This document shows positions 25,406-33,382 of a stretch of DNA of 44,076 bases, in pieces; position 1 is the stretch's first letter; each line of letters starts with the position of its first letter. The notes beneath the pieces are model-generated. The model ran no database searches, was not told the DNA's origin, and saw only the letters and a program-made list of their open reading frames with translations. This DNA comes from Rhizobium sullae. Its GTDB lineage: Bacteria; Pseudomonadota; Alphaproteobacteria; Rhizobiales; Rhizobiaceae. Location: contig NZ_FWER01000049.1 in the NCBI RefSeq assembly GCF_900169785.1, positions 1 to 44,076 on the forward strand, written 5' to 3'. The translations under genes and the position numbers were made by a program.

Positions 25406-26719
25406 ATGGTTGATGAAAAGCAACTGATTTCCAAAATCACGTGGCGGCTCATGCCGTTTCTAGGCATTCTTTATCTCATTGCCTACATCGATCGCCAAAA
25501 TGTCAGCTTCGCCAAATTGGAAATGGTCGGCGCGCTTGGCATGAGCGAATATGCCTACGGCCTCGGCGCCTCGCTCTTTTTCATTGGTTATTTTCTGTTT
25601 GAAGTCCCGAGCAATCTGCTGCTCGAGCGGTACGGCGCCAGCAAATGGTTTGCGCGTATTTTGCTCTCGTGGGGCGCTGTTACCGTCGCGCTGGCCTATA
25701 CGCAGAATGCGACGATGTTTTACATTCTCCGCTTTCTTCTCGGCGCCTGCGAAGCCGGGTTCTTTCCGGGCGTCCTTTATCTGCTGACACTTTGGTATCC
25801 GTCCACCTATCGCGGGAGGATGGTCGGATTGTTCATGATCTTCAGCGCTCTTGCCAATGCTGTCGGCGCACCGCTCGGCGGCGTGCTGCTCGATCTCGAT
25901 GGGCTCTATGGTATTGCCGGCTGGCAATGGGTATTCATCGCGACGGGCATTCCCGCCGTCATAGCAGGCGTGGTCACTCTGTTTTTCCTCTCGGATCGGC
26001 CGGAGAGTGCAAACTTCCTGAGCGATGCGGAGAAGAGCTGGCTGAAACGCAGGCTTGAGGTGGAAAATGCAGACATGGACAAGAACGCGGAGAACGGCTT
26101 CAAGGCGCTCATCAACCCGAAGGTGCTTCTGATGGCATTGTGCTATGTCGGCTTTCCCCTTGCAGCCTACGGCCTCAGCTATTGGCTCCCGACCATCGTC
26201 AAGGAATTCGGCGTCAGCAACACGGCCAACGGCTTTCTAAACATCATACCCTGGGTTCTGGTGGCGGTGGCTCTTTATATCGTCCCGTCGATGGCAGACA
26301 GGGCAGTCTCGAAGACGCCTTATATCGTCATTCCAGCCCTGCTGGGCGCCATATGCCTTGTCCTTTCGGCTGTTATTCCGGATCATGGCGTTCAGTTTGC
26401 ATTTCTCTGCATCGCTGCAGCGGGCATCTTCGCCGGCCAACCGGTTTTCTGGAGCCTGCCGTCACGCTTTCTGAGAGGTGCCGGCGCGGCGGCCGGGCTC
26501 GCCGCAATCAACTCCGTCGGCAATCTCGGCGGTTTTGTCGCCCAAAACGTCGTGCCCTGGATCAAGGACAGTACGGGAAGCACGATTGCGCCGATGTTTT
26601 TTCTTGCCGCATGCCTGGCTGCCGCCGCGCTGCTGGTGTTCGTGGTCGGGCGCCTGATGCCGCGTGGGCAGATTTCCGCCGAAGAAAGCGGGGCTGTGCA
26701 ACAGCGCGCGCATACCTAA
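25406..26719 (+). CDS. MFS transporter, anion:cation symporter (ACS) family
   Basis: Twelve-span secondary transporter of 437 residues. The opening WRLMPFLGILYLIAYIDRQNVSFAK is the ACS-family signature around span 1; the loop 2-3 motif is visible near LLLERYGASKWFARI, and the central cytoplasmic loop (about 195-230) is charged. ACS members import organic anions such as tartrate, phthalate, hexuronates or hydroxyphenylacetate, so the substrate is an organic acid of unknown identity. ATG 25406 is preceded by GAGGAGA; the much longer frame from 25088 overlaps the previous gene and was rejected. No catabolic genes are adjacent to refine the substrate. Confidence 0.88.
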   Translation: MVDEKQLISKITWRLMPFLGILYLIAYIDRQNVSFAKLEMVGALGMSEYAYGLGASLFFIGYFLFEVPSNLLLERYGASKWFARILLSWGAVTVALAYTQNATMFYILRFLLGACEAGFFPGVLYLLTLWYPSTYRGRMVGLFMIFSALANAVGAPLGGVLLDLDGLYGIAGWQWVFIATGIPAVIAGVVTLFFLSDRPESANFLSDAEKSWLKRRLEVENADMDKNAENGFKALINPKVLLMALCYVGFPLAAYGLSYWLPTIVKEFGVSNTANGFLNIIPWVLVAVALYIVPSMADRAVSKTPYIVIPALLGAICLVLSAVIPDHGVQFAFLCIAAAGIFAGQPVFWSLPSRFLRGAGAAAGLAAINSVGNLGGFVAQNVVPWIKDSTGSTIAPMFFLAACLAAAALLVFVVGRLMPRGQISAEESGAVQQRAHT

Positions 26720-26735
26720 CAACCGCAAGCGGAAG

Positions 26736-26772
26736 TCCCAGCAGAGATATAAGGCTGCTGGGGCTTTGGCTT
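26736..26772 (+). terminator. Probable terminator after the MFS gene
   Basis: Stem CCCAGCAG / CTGCTGGG (26737-26744 and 26755-26762) with a 10-nt loop, followed by GCTTTGGCTTT. The T-run is broken, so efficiency is uncertain. Confidence 0.55.
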
Positions 26773-26837
26773 TCGAGTTCTGTTCAGGGATCTCAGCAGG
26801 AGAAGGTAAACGTTAACCAACGGAGCCTAACAGTCTC

Positions 26838-27182
26838 ATGGAAACATGGATTGATTCGATGGCATCTTCTTTCGACACCCCTCTCGCCGCGCTGACCGCA
26901 AGCGAAATCGTGATATTTCCAAGCATCCCCCGGCCAGGGGATATCGAGCGTTGCGCCGCGACGCTCGACGATCTGCACGGAGAACCGGCGGTCGGCTTCT
27001 GGAAAGCGGAATGCCGTCTGCTGGCGGACGAACTTGCGCGATGCGGCTTGCGCGAGGAGAAGATCCGGGAGCGCGTCATGTCCTTCCAGGCTGCAGTGCA
27101 AGCCGCCTTGGTAGAGAGACATCAGTTGCGCGCTTTATCCGAAAGCCGCGCGAGGCAAGACAGACAGCGCCGTCGCTTCTGA
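26838..27182 (+). CDS. DUF6074-like small protein
   Basis: A 114-residue protein resembling the DUF6074 group of small rhizobial proteins: a hydrophobic IVIFPSIPRPGDIERCAATL stretch, then a helical FWKAECRLLADEL and a C-terminal VMSFQAAVQAALVERHQLR. The function of this group is unknown; members are often near mobile DNA and in many copies per genome. The start may also be ATG 26862; neither has a good Shine-Dalgarno sequence. The C-terminus is very arginine-rich. It marks the change from compact core genes to the accessory part. Confidence 0.6.
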   Translation: METWIDSMASSFDTPLAALTASEIVIFPSIPRPGDIERCAATLDDLHGEPAVGFWKAECRLLADELARCGLREEKIRERVMSFQAAVQAALVERHQLRALSESRARQDRQRRRF

Positions 27183-27359
27183 TGCGACAAAGCGCTTGTC
27201 CTCTGCCGCAGCCGTAACCGGCATCAGCCTTGAGTCTCGTCTGAAGTACTGAGCCCGTATCGATTTACGATTCATCGTCAGCGCTGTTTCAGCCCCACGT
27301 TGTCCTTCCCGCCTTAATCTGTGATTGCCTTTCCATGGACGAGCGAAGGGAGTTTCTCC
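27183..27359. other. Gap without a recognisable gene
   Basis: Between the DUF6074-like gene and the IS66 remnant. No credible frame on either strand; a minus-strand frame here has no family resemblance and runs antisense into the IS66 remnant. An IS66 left end might lie in this stretch but I could not identify terminal repeats. Confidence 0.5.
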
Positions 27360-27511
27360 ATGGAGAGTACATTGGAGGTGCTCACAACCAGGAAGTCCGA
27401 ACGTGAGGTTCACCGGCACTGGCCGGACGAGGTTAGGGGCAGATCGTTTCGGAGAGCCTTCGGCCCGGCGCGATGGTGAATGAGGTCGCAGAGCGGCATG
27501 GCCTGAAGCCG
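27360..27511 (+). pseudogene. IS66-family OrfA (TnpA) remnant, frameshifted and truncated
   Basis: Reading from ATG 27360 gives MESTLEVLTTRKSEREVHRH then WPDEV, the usual N-terminus of IS66 OrfA proteins. One base is missing between 27435 and 27439. The next frame resumes at 27440 with QIVSESLRPGAMVNEVAERH then GLKP, again classic IS66 OrfA. The resemblance stops at 27511. The remainder of OrfA, OrfB and the transposase (OrfC) are absent, so the element is dead. It lies 25 bases from the stop of the convergent acyl-CoA dehydrogenase gene. Confidence 0.8.
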
Positions 27512-27535
27512 CGGAGTTCGCCGTTGCGCCGGGCG

Positions 27536-28693
27536 CTAGAAAATGTTCTCGGTGGGAAGTCCGAGTGCGAATGAACCCGCGTATTGCGCCTGGGCTCCGG
27601 GCTGCATCGGATGATAGCGAGCGCCCTGTATGTCACGGAAACAGCGCTCCAGCCCATTCTCTCGATAGAATGCCGCGCCGCCTGCGACCTCCATTGCAAG
27701 CTCCGTCACCTCGATAGCGTGCCGCGCGACCAAGGAACGGCCGATCATAACCTCGTTGACGGTTTCCGCGGACGGTTCGTTTCGAGCAACCACCTCCAAC
27801 ATCCAGCGATGCGCAATCTGTGCGGCCCTCAGAGACGTTTCCATGCGCCCGACCAACTCGATCAGATGATCGCCGTTGGCCTTGCTTCGGACCATCTTGA
27901 CTGCGATGTCGCGGGCGCTCTCGGCGACGCCAAGATAGACCGCGTAGATCAGAGGAAACGCGATCGTGGCGATGACTTGAAATACTGGATGCCATTGTCC
28001 CGCACTTCTGGAAAATGCGACACTCGCTTCCGGCACGAAGAGGTTTTCGATGATGATATCGTTTGACCCGGTTCCCCTCATTCCAAGTGTTCGCCACGTA
28101 TCCTCTATCGAAACCTCTGGCGATGCCATCGGAACGCCGAAATGAATGACGGAGCGCGCGCCGTCCTGTTCTTCATAAACAGCACCGGTCATCAGGATGT
28201 TTCCTGCCGCCGCGCCGGAAGTGAAGCGTTTACGCGCGGTGATCCGGTATCCGCCATCAACTTTCATGGCCTTGCCCGATCCGCCGATCCAGTCTGATCC
28301 TCCGCTCGAGAGCAATATGATTTGCTCCGATGCAACACGTCTCAGGAGCGGCTCCACCACGGCCACCTTTTGATGCCGCCAGCGCCAGGCGGGGATGGCG
28401 ACTTGATGGGTATGCATGGAAAAGGCAAGCGCAGTGGACCCACATGCACGAGCAATGGATTTGAGCATCTCAGAAAGTTCGGGCACTTCAGCGCCCAGCC
28501 CGCCCAATTCGATTGGAACGCCTGCCCGCGCGAGGCCAGATTCCTTTAGCAGCGCGTAATTCTCGCCGACGAAGGTGTCGCTCTCGTCGATCGATGCGGC
28601 GCGTTGCGCGAAGGTGGGCAGGACTGAATTGGTTAGTTCGACGATGCTCTGACCGCCGACAAGGTTCTGTGTTGGTTCTGCAAGCCCGCGCAT
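27536..28693 (-). CDS. Acyl-CoA dehydrogenase family flavoprotein
   Basis: FAD-dependent protein of 385 residues with the acyl-CoA dehydrogenase fold: helical N domain (1-120), beta domain with the substrate/flavin loop ITARKRFTSGAAAGNILMTG, and C-terminal helical domain ending near RDIQGARYHPMQPGAQAQYAG. The pattern fits the DszC/SfnB-like or hydroxylase-type subgroup as well as true dehydrogenases, and the usual catalytic glutamate is not obvious, so a flavin monooxygenase role with a small organic or sulfur substrate is possible. Start at ATG 28693 because GGAGG lies seven bases upstream; the frame extends 44 codons further without a ribosome site. Divergent from the HxlR regulator, which probably controls it. 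Confidence 0.85.
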   Translation of the reverse strand: MRGLAEPTQNLVGGQSIVELTNSVLPTFAQRAASIDESDTFVGENYALLKESGLARAGVPIELGGLGAEVPELSEMLKSIARACGSTALAFSMHTHQVAIPAWRWRHQKVAVVEPLLRRVASEQIILLSSGGSDWIGGSGKAMKVDGGYRITARKRFTSGAAAGNILMTGAVYEEQDGARSVIHFGVPMASPEVSIEDTWRTLGMRGTGSNDIIIENLFVPEASVAFSRSAGQWHPVFQVIATIAFPLIYAVYLGVAESARDIAVKMVRSKANGDHLIELVGRMETSLRAAQIAHRWMLEVVARNEPSAETVNEVMIGRSLVARHAIEVTELAMEVAGGAAFYRENGLERCFRDIQGARYHPMQPGAQAQYAGSFALGLPTENIF

Positions 28694-28751
28694 ATCAATG
28701 CCTCCTATCTCGTGAGGATTGAAACTCTGCGCTCGTTTCACAATTGCGGCT

Positions 28752-28768
28752 AGTACACGAACTGTACT
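28752..28768. promoter_or_regulatory. Inverted repeat, candidate operator of the HxlR regulator
   Basis: AGTACA-CGAAC-TGTACT, a perfect 6-bp inverted repeat with a 5-nt spacer, midway in the 166-bp gap between the divergent acyl-CoA dehydrogenase and HxlR genes. HxlR-family dimers bind short inverted repeats, and autoregulation plus control of the divergent gene is common. Function inferred from position. Confidence 0.5.
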
Positions 28769-28859
28769 GAACTCCGCCTCAGTATGAGTGGGCAAGGAGC
28801 GTTTGGCGGATTGGTTGCTTTGCAATATCGTGCCTGATCCAGACCGGTGGAGGGTCCTT

Positions 28860-29552
28860 ATGGTAGAGCGTGACGGCTACGGGCAATTCTGTCCAGTATC
28901 AATGGCGTCGGAAATCCTCTGCTCGCGGTGGACGACCTTGGTCGTCCGCGAACTCCTTTGCGGATCGACGCACTTTAACGAGTTGCGCCGCGGTCTACCA
29001 AAAATGTCTCCTGCACTCCTGTCAAAAAGACTGAAAGAACTGGAACAATCGGGCGTCATCACGGTGACAAGGAGTGCGAACGGCATGACCGATTACCAAC
29101 TCACGGCAGCGGGCGAAGAATTGAGGCCTCTGATCATAGGTCTCGGAAATTGGGCTCAACGGTGGATGGAATCGCGACTTTCCTTGAAGAATCTCGACCC
29201 TTCTCTGCTCATGTGGGACATGCGGAGGAGCCTCGATACAAAAAGACTTCCGCGCCGCCGTTGTACGATACAGTTTCTGTACCCGGAACTTTCGGCCGCG
29301 CAAAAGAGCTGGTGGCTTGTGGTCGAAAACGGAAAAGTCGATCTCTGTAACTTCGATCCGGGCTATGATGTAGACCTTCTCGTTGAAGGGTCGCTCCGTT
29401 CGATGACCGCAATTTGGATGGGCCTCACGACCATACGTCAGGAAACCGATGCAGAAACGCTGAAACTTGAAGGGGACAGGGGTCTCGCGCACGACATGCA
29501 GGAATGGCTCGGTCTTAGTGTGTTCGCCAAAACCCCCCGAATGAGGGTTTAA
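28860..29552 (+). CDS. HxlR-family transcriptional regulator with C-terminal extension
   Basis: DNA-binding protein of 230 residues. Residues about 8-100 are a winged-helix HxlR domain: C11 in FCPVSMASEIL, then WTTLVVRELLCG, FNELRRGLPKMSPALLSKRL and the wing YQLTAAGEEL. The conserved N-terminal cysteine is a redox or electrophile sensor in some relatives. The remaining 120 residues form an extension, perhaps SCP2-like, seen in a subgroup of HxlR proteins; it may bind a hydrophobic ligand. ATG 28860 has GGAGG six bases upstream, which argues against the longer frame. It likely controls the divergent acyl-CoA dehydrogenase. Confidence 0.88.
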   Translation: MVERDGYGQFCPVSMASEILCSRWTTLVVRELLCGSTHFNELRRGLPKMSPALLSKRLKELEQSGVITVTRSANGMTDYQLTAAGEELRPLIIGLGNWAQRWMESRLSLKNLDPSLLMWDMRRSLDTKRLPRRRCTIQFLYPELSAAQKSWWLVVENGKVDLCNFDPGYDVDLLVEGSLRSMTAIWMGLTTIRQETDAETLKLEGDRGLAHDMQEWLGLSVFAKTPRMRV

Positions 29553-29918
29553 ACTCGAAGGCGAGAGGTTATGACGGATACAACCCCAGGAACGAAGACC
29601 CGTCACCCAGCGGGAAAATAGGCACGCACTCCTGCAGAAGCCGATGTCCGCTGTCTGCGCATAGCCGCCGAAGGGGTCGTCTGCAGTCGGCCCGAAGCGG
29701 CCCTTGCTGGGCCGATTTGGCGGCTCGCAAGCGGACGTTGACCGGAACCAGTGACTTTGACCCGAAGCCGACTTAGGTATTGCGTGACGTGAACGGCAGC
29801 TCTGCGCCCCATAATGGTCATCGAGCCACCGGCCGCCGTTGCTGCAAAGCGGACATGACGCAGTGACAACGCGGGCCGCAGTTGCGCCAAAAGCCGCCAT
29901 TCCGCCCCATGCGGGTGA
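29553..29918. repeat. Gene-free gap with degenerate intergenic repeats
   Basis: No credible gene. It contains members of a dispersed repeat family also present near 31,175, 33,206, 40,887 and 43,649: CGTCTGCAGTCGG at 29678-29690 (same 13-mer at 40924-40936), GAACGGCAGC at 29791-29800, AAAGCGGACATG near 29857, and GCGCCAAAAGCCG near 29884 (the complement of a module at 33,240 and 34,058). Confidence 0.55.
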
Positions 29919-31028
29919 TTAGATCACGAATTCCTCCTCGTACGTCTGTGGCTCGGGAACGACACTAACCTCCACCGGAACGATCCAATTGGCCGCGTAG
30001 CTCTCGCAGTCGGAACGCTGGAGGTCGGGCTGCATGCACCCCGCCCCATCGATCGCGCGACATCGCAGTATATATCGCCCCACTTCTTCAGGGGTCCACA
30101 TGTACTCCCACAAGCGCCATGCAAAGGGACGTTCTGTTTCGAGGAGCCTTCCCTCGCGCCAGCCCCTGCCATCTCCGGTGCAGACCTGCACCTGCCGGAT
30201 AACAGCCTCTCCGCTCCAGGCGGCTCCGAAAATCCGGTACGGTTGGCCGGCGATGAGACGCGCCCCCTGTACGGGACGCGCGATCTGCGCTTTGACCTCC
30301 ATCTCCGCAAGGGGGACCAGCCTGGGTTCCCCGAGGCTGCGCTCCCAACGGAAATAGTCGCGCGCCTGCCAGTAGCCAAGGAACGGTTGCTCCACAACCG
30401 TGATATGCGTGATCCACTTGACCCAAGCCATGCCGAACCAGCCACCCACGACCGCGCGTAGCGGGTAGCCGTGATCGCGCGTCAACGGCTCCTCGTTCAT
30501 CGAATAGGCAAGGATCGTGCTGTCTGCGATGGCCTTCTCAAGCGGTAAACTGCGCGCAAAAGCGATGGGGCCGGGAGAAGCCGTTTTCTTGTTCGTGTCG
30601 ACGACGCCGCTGTCGGCGCCTGCGAGCAGAACCTCACGTGCGGTTCGCTTAACGCCCGCCATTTCCAAAATCTCGCGCAGAAGAACACCTGTCCACGCGG
30701 CATTGCCGACGGCTCCGTTCTGCCACTGCAACCCCTCCTTCGGCGGCACATAGTAGACGCGCCCGTTCCCTGCGCACTCGACGACGGCGGTGAAAGTCGT
30801 GCTCCGCATCGCCTTGATGCTGTCGAGGTCAAGTTCGATCGGTCGCTCCACCGCCCCGCCAACGCGCAATCTCCAGTCTCGCGCATCGAGGTCCGGCGAC
30901 GGGAAATGGTTTCGCACGAAGAACAGCTCGGTTGGGATCAGCCAATCGGAGAGCGACGCAAACGGAAACTCGATGTTCTGTGGGGATTTCTGTCGAACTA
31001 TTAGACTGGGTTGCTGTGGTGTCGGCAT
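29919..31028 (-). CDS. Sulfite-oxidase-family molybdenum enzyme without heme domain
   Basis: Molybdopterin oxidoreductase of 369 residues. The N-terminal Moco domain (about 20-235) carries the molybdenum-ligand cysteine C85 in VVECAGNGR and a GGWFGMAWVKW segment near the active site; the C-terminal part (about 245-369) is the Mo-co_dimer domain. There is no cytochrome b5 domain, as in SorT/SoxC-type bacterial enzymes, so an external cytochrome c would take the electrons. Family members oxidise sulfite to sulfate. The start at 31028 is chosen for a GAGACGAGGACG ribosome site; no signal peptide follows, and the 109 upstream codons of open frame do not look coding or contain one, so the cellular site is uncertain. 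Confidence 0.85.
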   Translation of the reverse strand: MPTPQQPSLIVRQKSPQNIEFPFASLSDWLIPTELFFVRNHFPSPDLDARDWRLRVGGAVERPIELDLDSIKAMRSTTFTAVVECAGNGRVYYVPPKEGLQWQNGAVGNAAWTGVLLREILEMAGVKRTAREVLLAGADSGVVDTNKKTASPGPIAFARSLPLEKAIADSTILAYSMNEEPLTRDHGYPLRAVVGGWFGMAWVKWITHITVVEQPFLGYWQARDYFRWERSLGEPRLVPLAEMEVKAQIARPVQGARLIAGQPYRIFGAAWSGEAVIRQVQVCTGDGRGWREGRLLETERPFAWRLWEYMWTPEEVGRYILRCRAIDGAGCMQPDLQRSDCESYAANWIVPVEVSVVPEPQTYEEEFVI

Positions 31029-31174
31029 CGTCCTCGTCTCCCCTTCCAAGAGCACAGTGTTGGCACTCGGTCGCGCGAATTCCGGTTCGATAACACCGCC
31101 CCTCGCAGCGTGTCTGTCGCGTTCCGCCTTCGGCCGCATTCTAGCACATACCGCACGTTCCTCGGATCGACCTC

Positions 31175-31184
31175 GAACGGCAGC
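31175..31184 (+). repeat. Degenerate intergenic repeat module
   Basis: GAACGGCAGC followed by AAAGGGCCCGAATG, the same module as in the gaps at 29791, 33206 and 40887. It lies in the 208-bp gap between the molybdoenzyme and the DUF938 gene. Confidence 0.4.
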
Positions 31185-31236
31185 AAAGGGCCCGAATGCT
31201 GCTATAGGCCCACGTCTCTTTCGCGCCACTTGTCGT

Positions 31237-31908
31237 TCAGGCACTACTGCTGGAGAAGACCAGCAACATATTGTTGGTAGGCATCTCAATCGTCTCACGG
31301 AGATTAAGTCCAGCGGCCTCACCCACTTGTTCAAGATCAGCGATATCACGCACACCCCAGGATGGGTTGCGCTCCTTTAGAGCCGCGTCGAAAGCAGCGT
31401 TCGAGGGGGCGTTGTGTGCCCCGTCGCGCATGAATGGGCCGTAGAGAAGAAGAAGCCCACCAGCGTGAAGCAAACGGCCAGCTCCTGCGAACAATCCTAA
31501 GCTTGCCGCCCATGGCGCGATATGGATCATATTGATCGACACGATGGCGTCAAAATGCCCCGTTTGTTCGACGCCCCATTGTCCTGAGCACACATCAATA
31601 TCCCGCGGTGCCAGCACATTCTTCAGCCCTGTGAATTTGATCCAGCTAGACGTGCTGGTGCGGGCGGCGGCATCCGGATCGCTCGGCTGCCAGGTGAGGT
31701 TGGGCATTGCTCCCGCAAAACACACGGCGTGCTCGCCGGTCCCGCATCCAATCTCCAGCACGGCGCCATGTGTTGGAAGGACACGTTTTAGGACCGCGAG
31801 GATCGGCGCCGAATTTCGCGCAACAGAAGGCGAGAACATGCGCTGGTCGGCGCTTACGTCGCGCTTTTCCAGCGCAACAGGCGAACGGTCCTTCTTCTCT
31901 GGGGGCAT
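31237..31908 (-). CDS. DUF938 SAM-dependent methyltransferase
   Basis: Class I methyltransferase-like protein of 223 residues in the DUF938 family. Motif I, VLEIGCGTGEHAVCFA, lies at about 50-65; WQPSDPD is the acidic loop after strand 2; the opening VSADQRMFSPSVARNSAPIL is highly characteristic of the family. Substrate is unknown. The gene reads in the same direction as the molybdoenzyme gene but 208 bp before it, with a repeat module between, so cotranscription is doubtful. Intact. Confidence 0.85.
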   Translation of the reverse strand: MPPEKKDRSPVALEKRDVSADQRMFSPSVARNSAPILAVLKRVLPTHGAVLEIGCGTGEHAVCFAGAMPNLTWQPSDPDAAARTSTSSWIKFTGLKNVLAPRDIDVCSGQWGVEQTGHFDAIVSINMIHIAPWAASLGLFAGAGRLLHAGGLLLLYGPFMRDGAHNAPSNAAFDAALKERNPSWGVRDIADLEQVGEAAGLNLRETIEMPTNNMLLVFSSSSA

Positions 31909-32348
31909 TGGGCCTTGAATCCCCTTTGGGCGATGTCTCCCACCTTATAGCTGAAATGATGGGACTGAAACCAAGGATTTCGGACTTACGAAGGGGGGCG
32001 TCGGCGCGTGCGTTCGGCCGAGGGCGACCGAACGTCCACTTCGCGTCAGATCACGCGCCCGCCAGGCTCAAGGTCTGCTTTCGAAAATCGGAGCCCGGAA
32101 GCCGACCGACGGCTTTCGGCCCCGCTCAAGCCAGTCGTCAGGCCCGATCGAACGGCGACAAAGAGGTCTTAGTGGACTGGCTCCTTCAAGACGTTGGCCG
32201 CGACCGCCGATCACGTCTTGGTTTGGGTGGACTGCCGACAGGTAGGTTTTGGTCGGGTCGATCGCGATTGCTGCCGTTGTCGCATGCTCACGGCTTCCGG
32301 CCGGCCTCCGCTACCGACGCGCGGGGCGCGGTAGTGGACGGTCAATCA
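31909..32348. other. Gene-free gap of about 440 bp
   Basis: No credible protein on either strand; a plus-strand frame crossing it is mostly antisense to the methyltransferase and arginine-rich. Loose partial resemblance to the repeat family (CTGCTTTCGAAAATCGGAGC, near 32,075) and several short GC-rich inverted repeats are visible. It probably holds decayed DNA. Confidence 0.45.
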
Positions 32349-32765
32349 TCATGAACTATGTAACACTACGTCGAACCCTTCGTCGGCAGCGGGGGGAACA
32401 AAATGCTTGGTGAAGAGGGAAAAGTCTTCATCGCTGACGTTAAACTCGTGCGTGCCGGCCACATTCCTCTGTCGAAGCCGGGCTTTGCAAACCTCGTCCG
32501 CTACATCAAGAAAGTGAAGTTTGTGGGCGCATCCGGCCTGCTCAAACAGGGTGCGCATCCATGCTCGACCCACAGGCGTGTTTGCAGGGAAATCCAGCAC
32601 GACCGATAGCCCGGATCGCAGCAGATCGACGAGATGTGCGGCCATCGCATCACGTAAGCGCGTCGAATTATGCACATAGTCGGCAAGGCTATTTTGCTCG
32701 CCGGGGTAGAGCCGGGCCAGCCAATAGTCTTCTTTCACCAAAACCGTATTCGGCATTTTCTCCAA
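32349..32765 (-). pseudogene. AAA/P-loop kinase-like protein, N-terminus lost
   Basis: The frame reads VKEDYWLARLYPGEQNSL, then VVLDFPANTPVGRAWM and FLDVADEVCKARLRQRN, as in small zeta-toxin/gluconokinase-like AAA ATPases that act on unknown small substrates. These proteins normally start about 35 residues earlier with a P-loop GxxGxGKST. Here the frame upstream of 32765 reads into unrelated sequence without a P-loop, and the only starts are a TTG at 32765 or ATG at 32756. Without Walker A the product cannot bind ATP. The break coincides with the break in the next gene. Confidence 0.7.
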
Positions 32766-32767
32766 AG

Positions 32768-33133
32768 CGCTTGCGGGCGGCCGTAAAGATCGCTGCCACG
32801 GTCAAGCCCCGAGTGCTGAAGGGCGACCTGCGCGGGAGCGACTTAGTGCGGCTCTGCAGCGAAGCTCCAAAGGATGCTACCCTCGTCGTCTTTCACACAG
32901 CCGTCCTCGACTATGTTTCCGACCCCGCAGACAGAGAGGCTTTCGCTGAGCAGGTGATGCGTCTCTCTCCGTATTGGGTATCGAACGAGTTCCCTCGCGT
33001 ATTCCCGTGCATCGCCACATGCGCCGGAAAAAGACGGCCGCCAGGCCGCTTCCTCCTATCTATGAACGGCTGCCCTGTCGCTTGGACCGACCCGCATGGC
33101 GCCTCGCTCGAATGGATCGCGGACGAGGCGTAG
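32768..33133 (+). pseudogene. DUF2332 protein, C-terminal fragment
   Basis: From about 32768 the plus strand encodes RAAVKIAATVKPRVLKGDL, then APKDATLVVFHTAVLDYVSD, SNEFPRVFP and a final LSMNGCPVAWTDPHGASLEW, the C-terminal third of DUF2332 proteins (usually over 300 residues). Upstream in the same frame there is only sequence antisense to the truncated kinase gene, so the first two thirds are missing. DUF2332 function is unknown. Intact to its stop. Confidence 0.7.
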
Positions 33134-33205
33134 GCGGCTGGCAATGACAACGTCTCCAAACCGCTCGCCAAAGGTCAGCTATAGGTCCGGCTCGAGCCGT
33201 TGCGC

Positions 33206-33300
33206 GAACGGCAGCTTTGAGGGAGCGCCATGAAGGTCGCCTTTTGGCGCTTTCCGGAAGCGGCCGACCTTCTGCTGTCGGCCCGGAGCGGACATGCGCC
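33206..33300 (+). repeat. Degenerate intergenic repeat modules
   Basis: GAACGGCAGCTTTGAGG at 33206, CGCCTTTTGGCGC near 33238, and GGAGCGGACATG near 33289 belong to the repeat family seen at 29.6-29.9, 40.9 and 43.65 kb. No gene in 33134-33352. Confidence 0.5.
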
Positions 33301-33382
33301 GTGCCATTACGCAGTTTCGTGATTGTGTTTCGTAGCGCCTTGGTGGAGTGTCATGCGCAGAAGCGAAGGAGTTGGCACGCTG

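Noticed and set aside
27135..27419. Minus-strand 94-codon frame next to the IS66 remnant
   Set aside because: It is antisense to the recognisable IS66 OrfA start and has no support of its own.
31707..32354. 215-codon plus-strand frame over the methyltransferase start and the following gap
   Set aside because: Mostly antisense to the DUF938 gene, with no ribosome site and no resemblance to a family.
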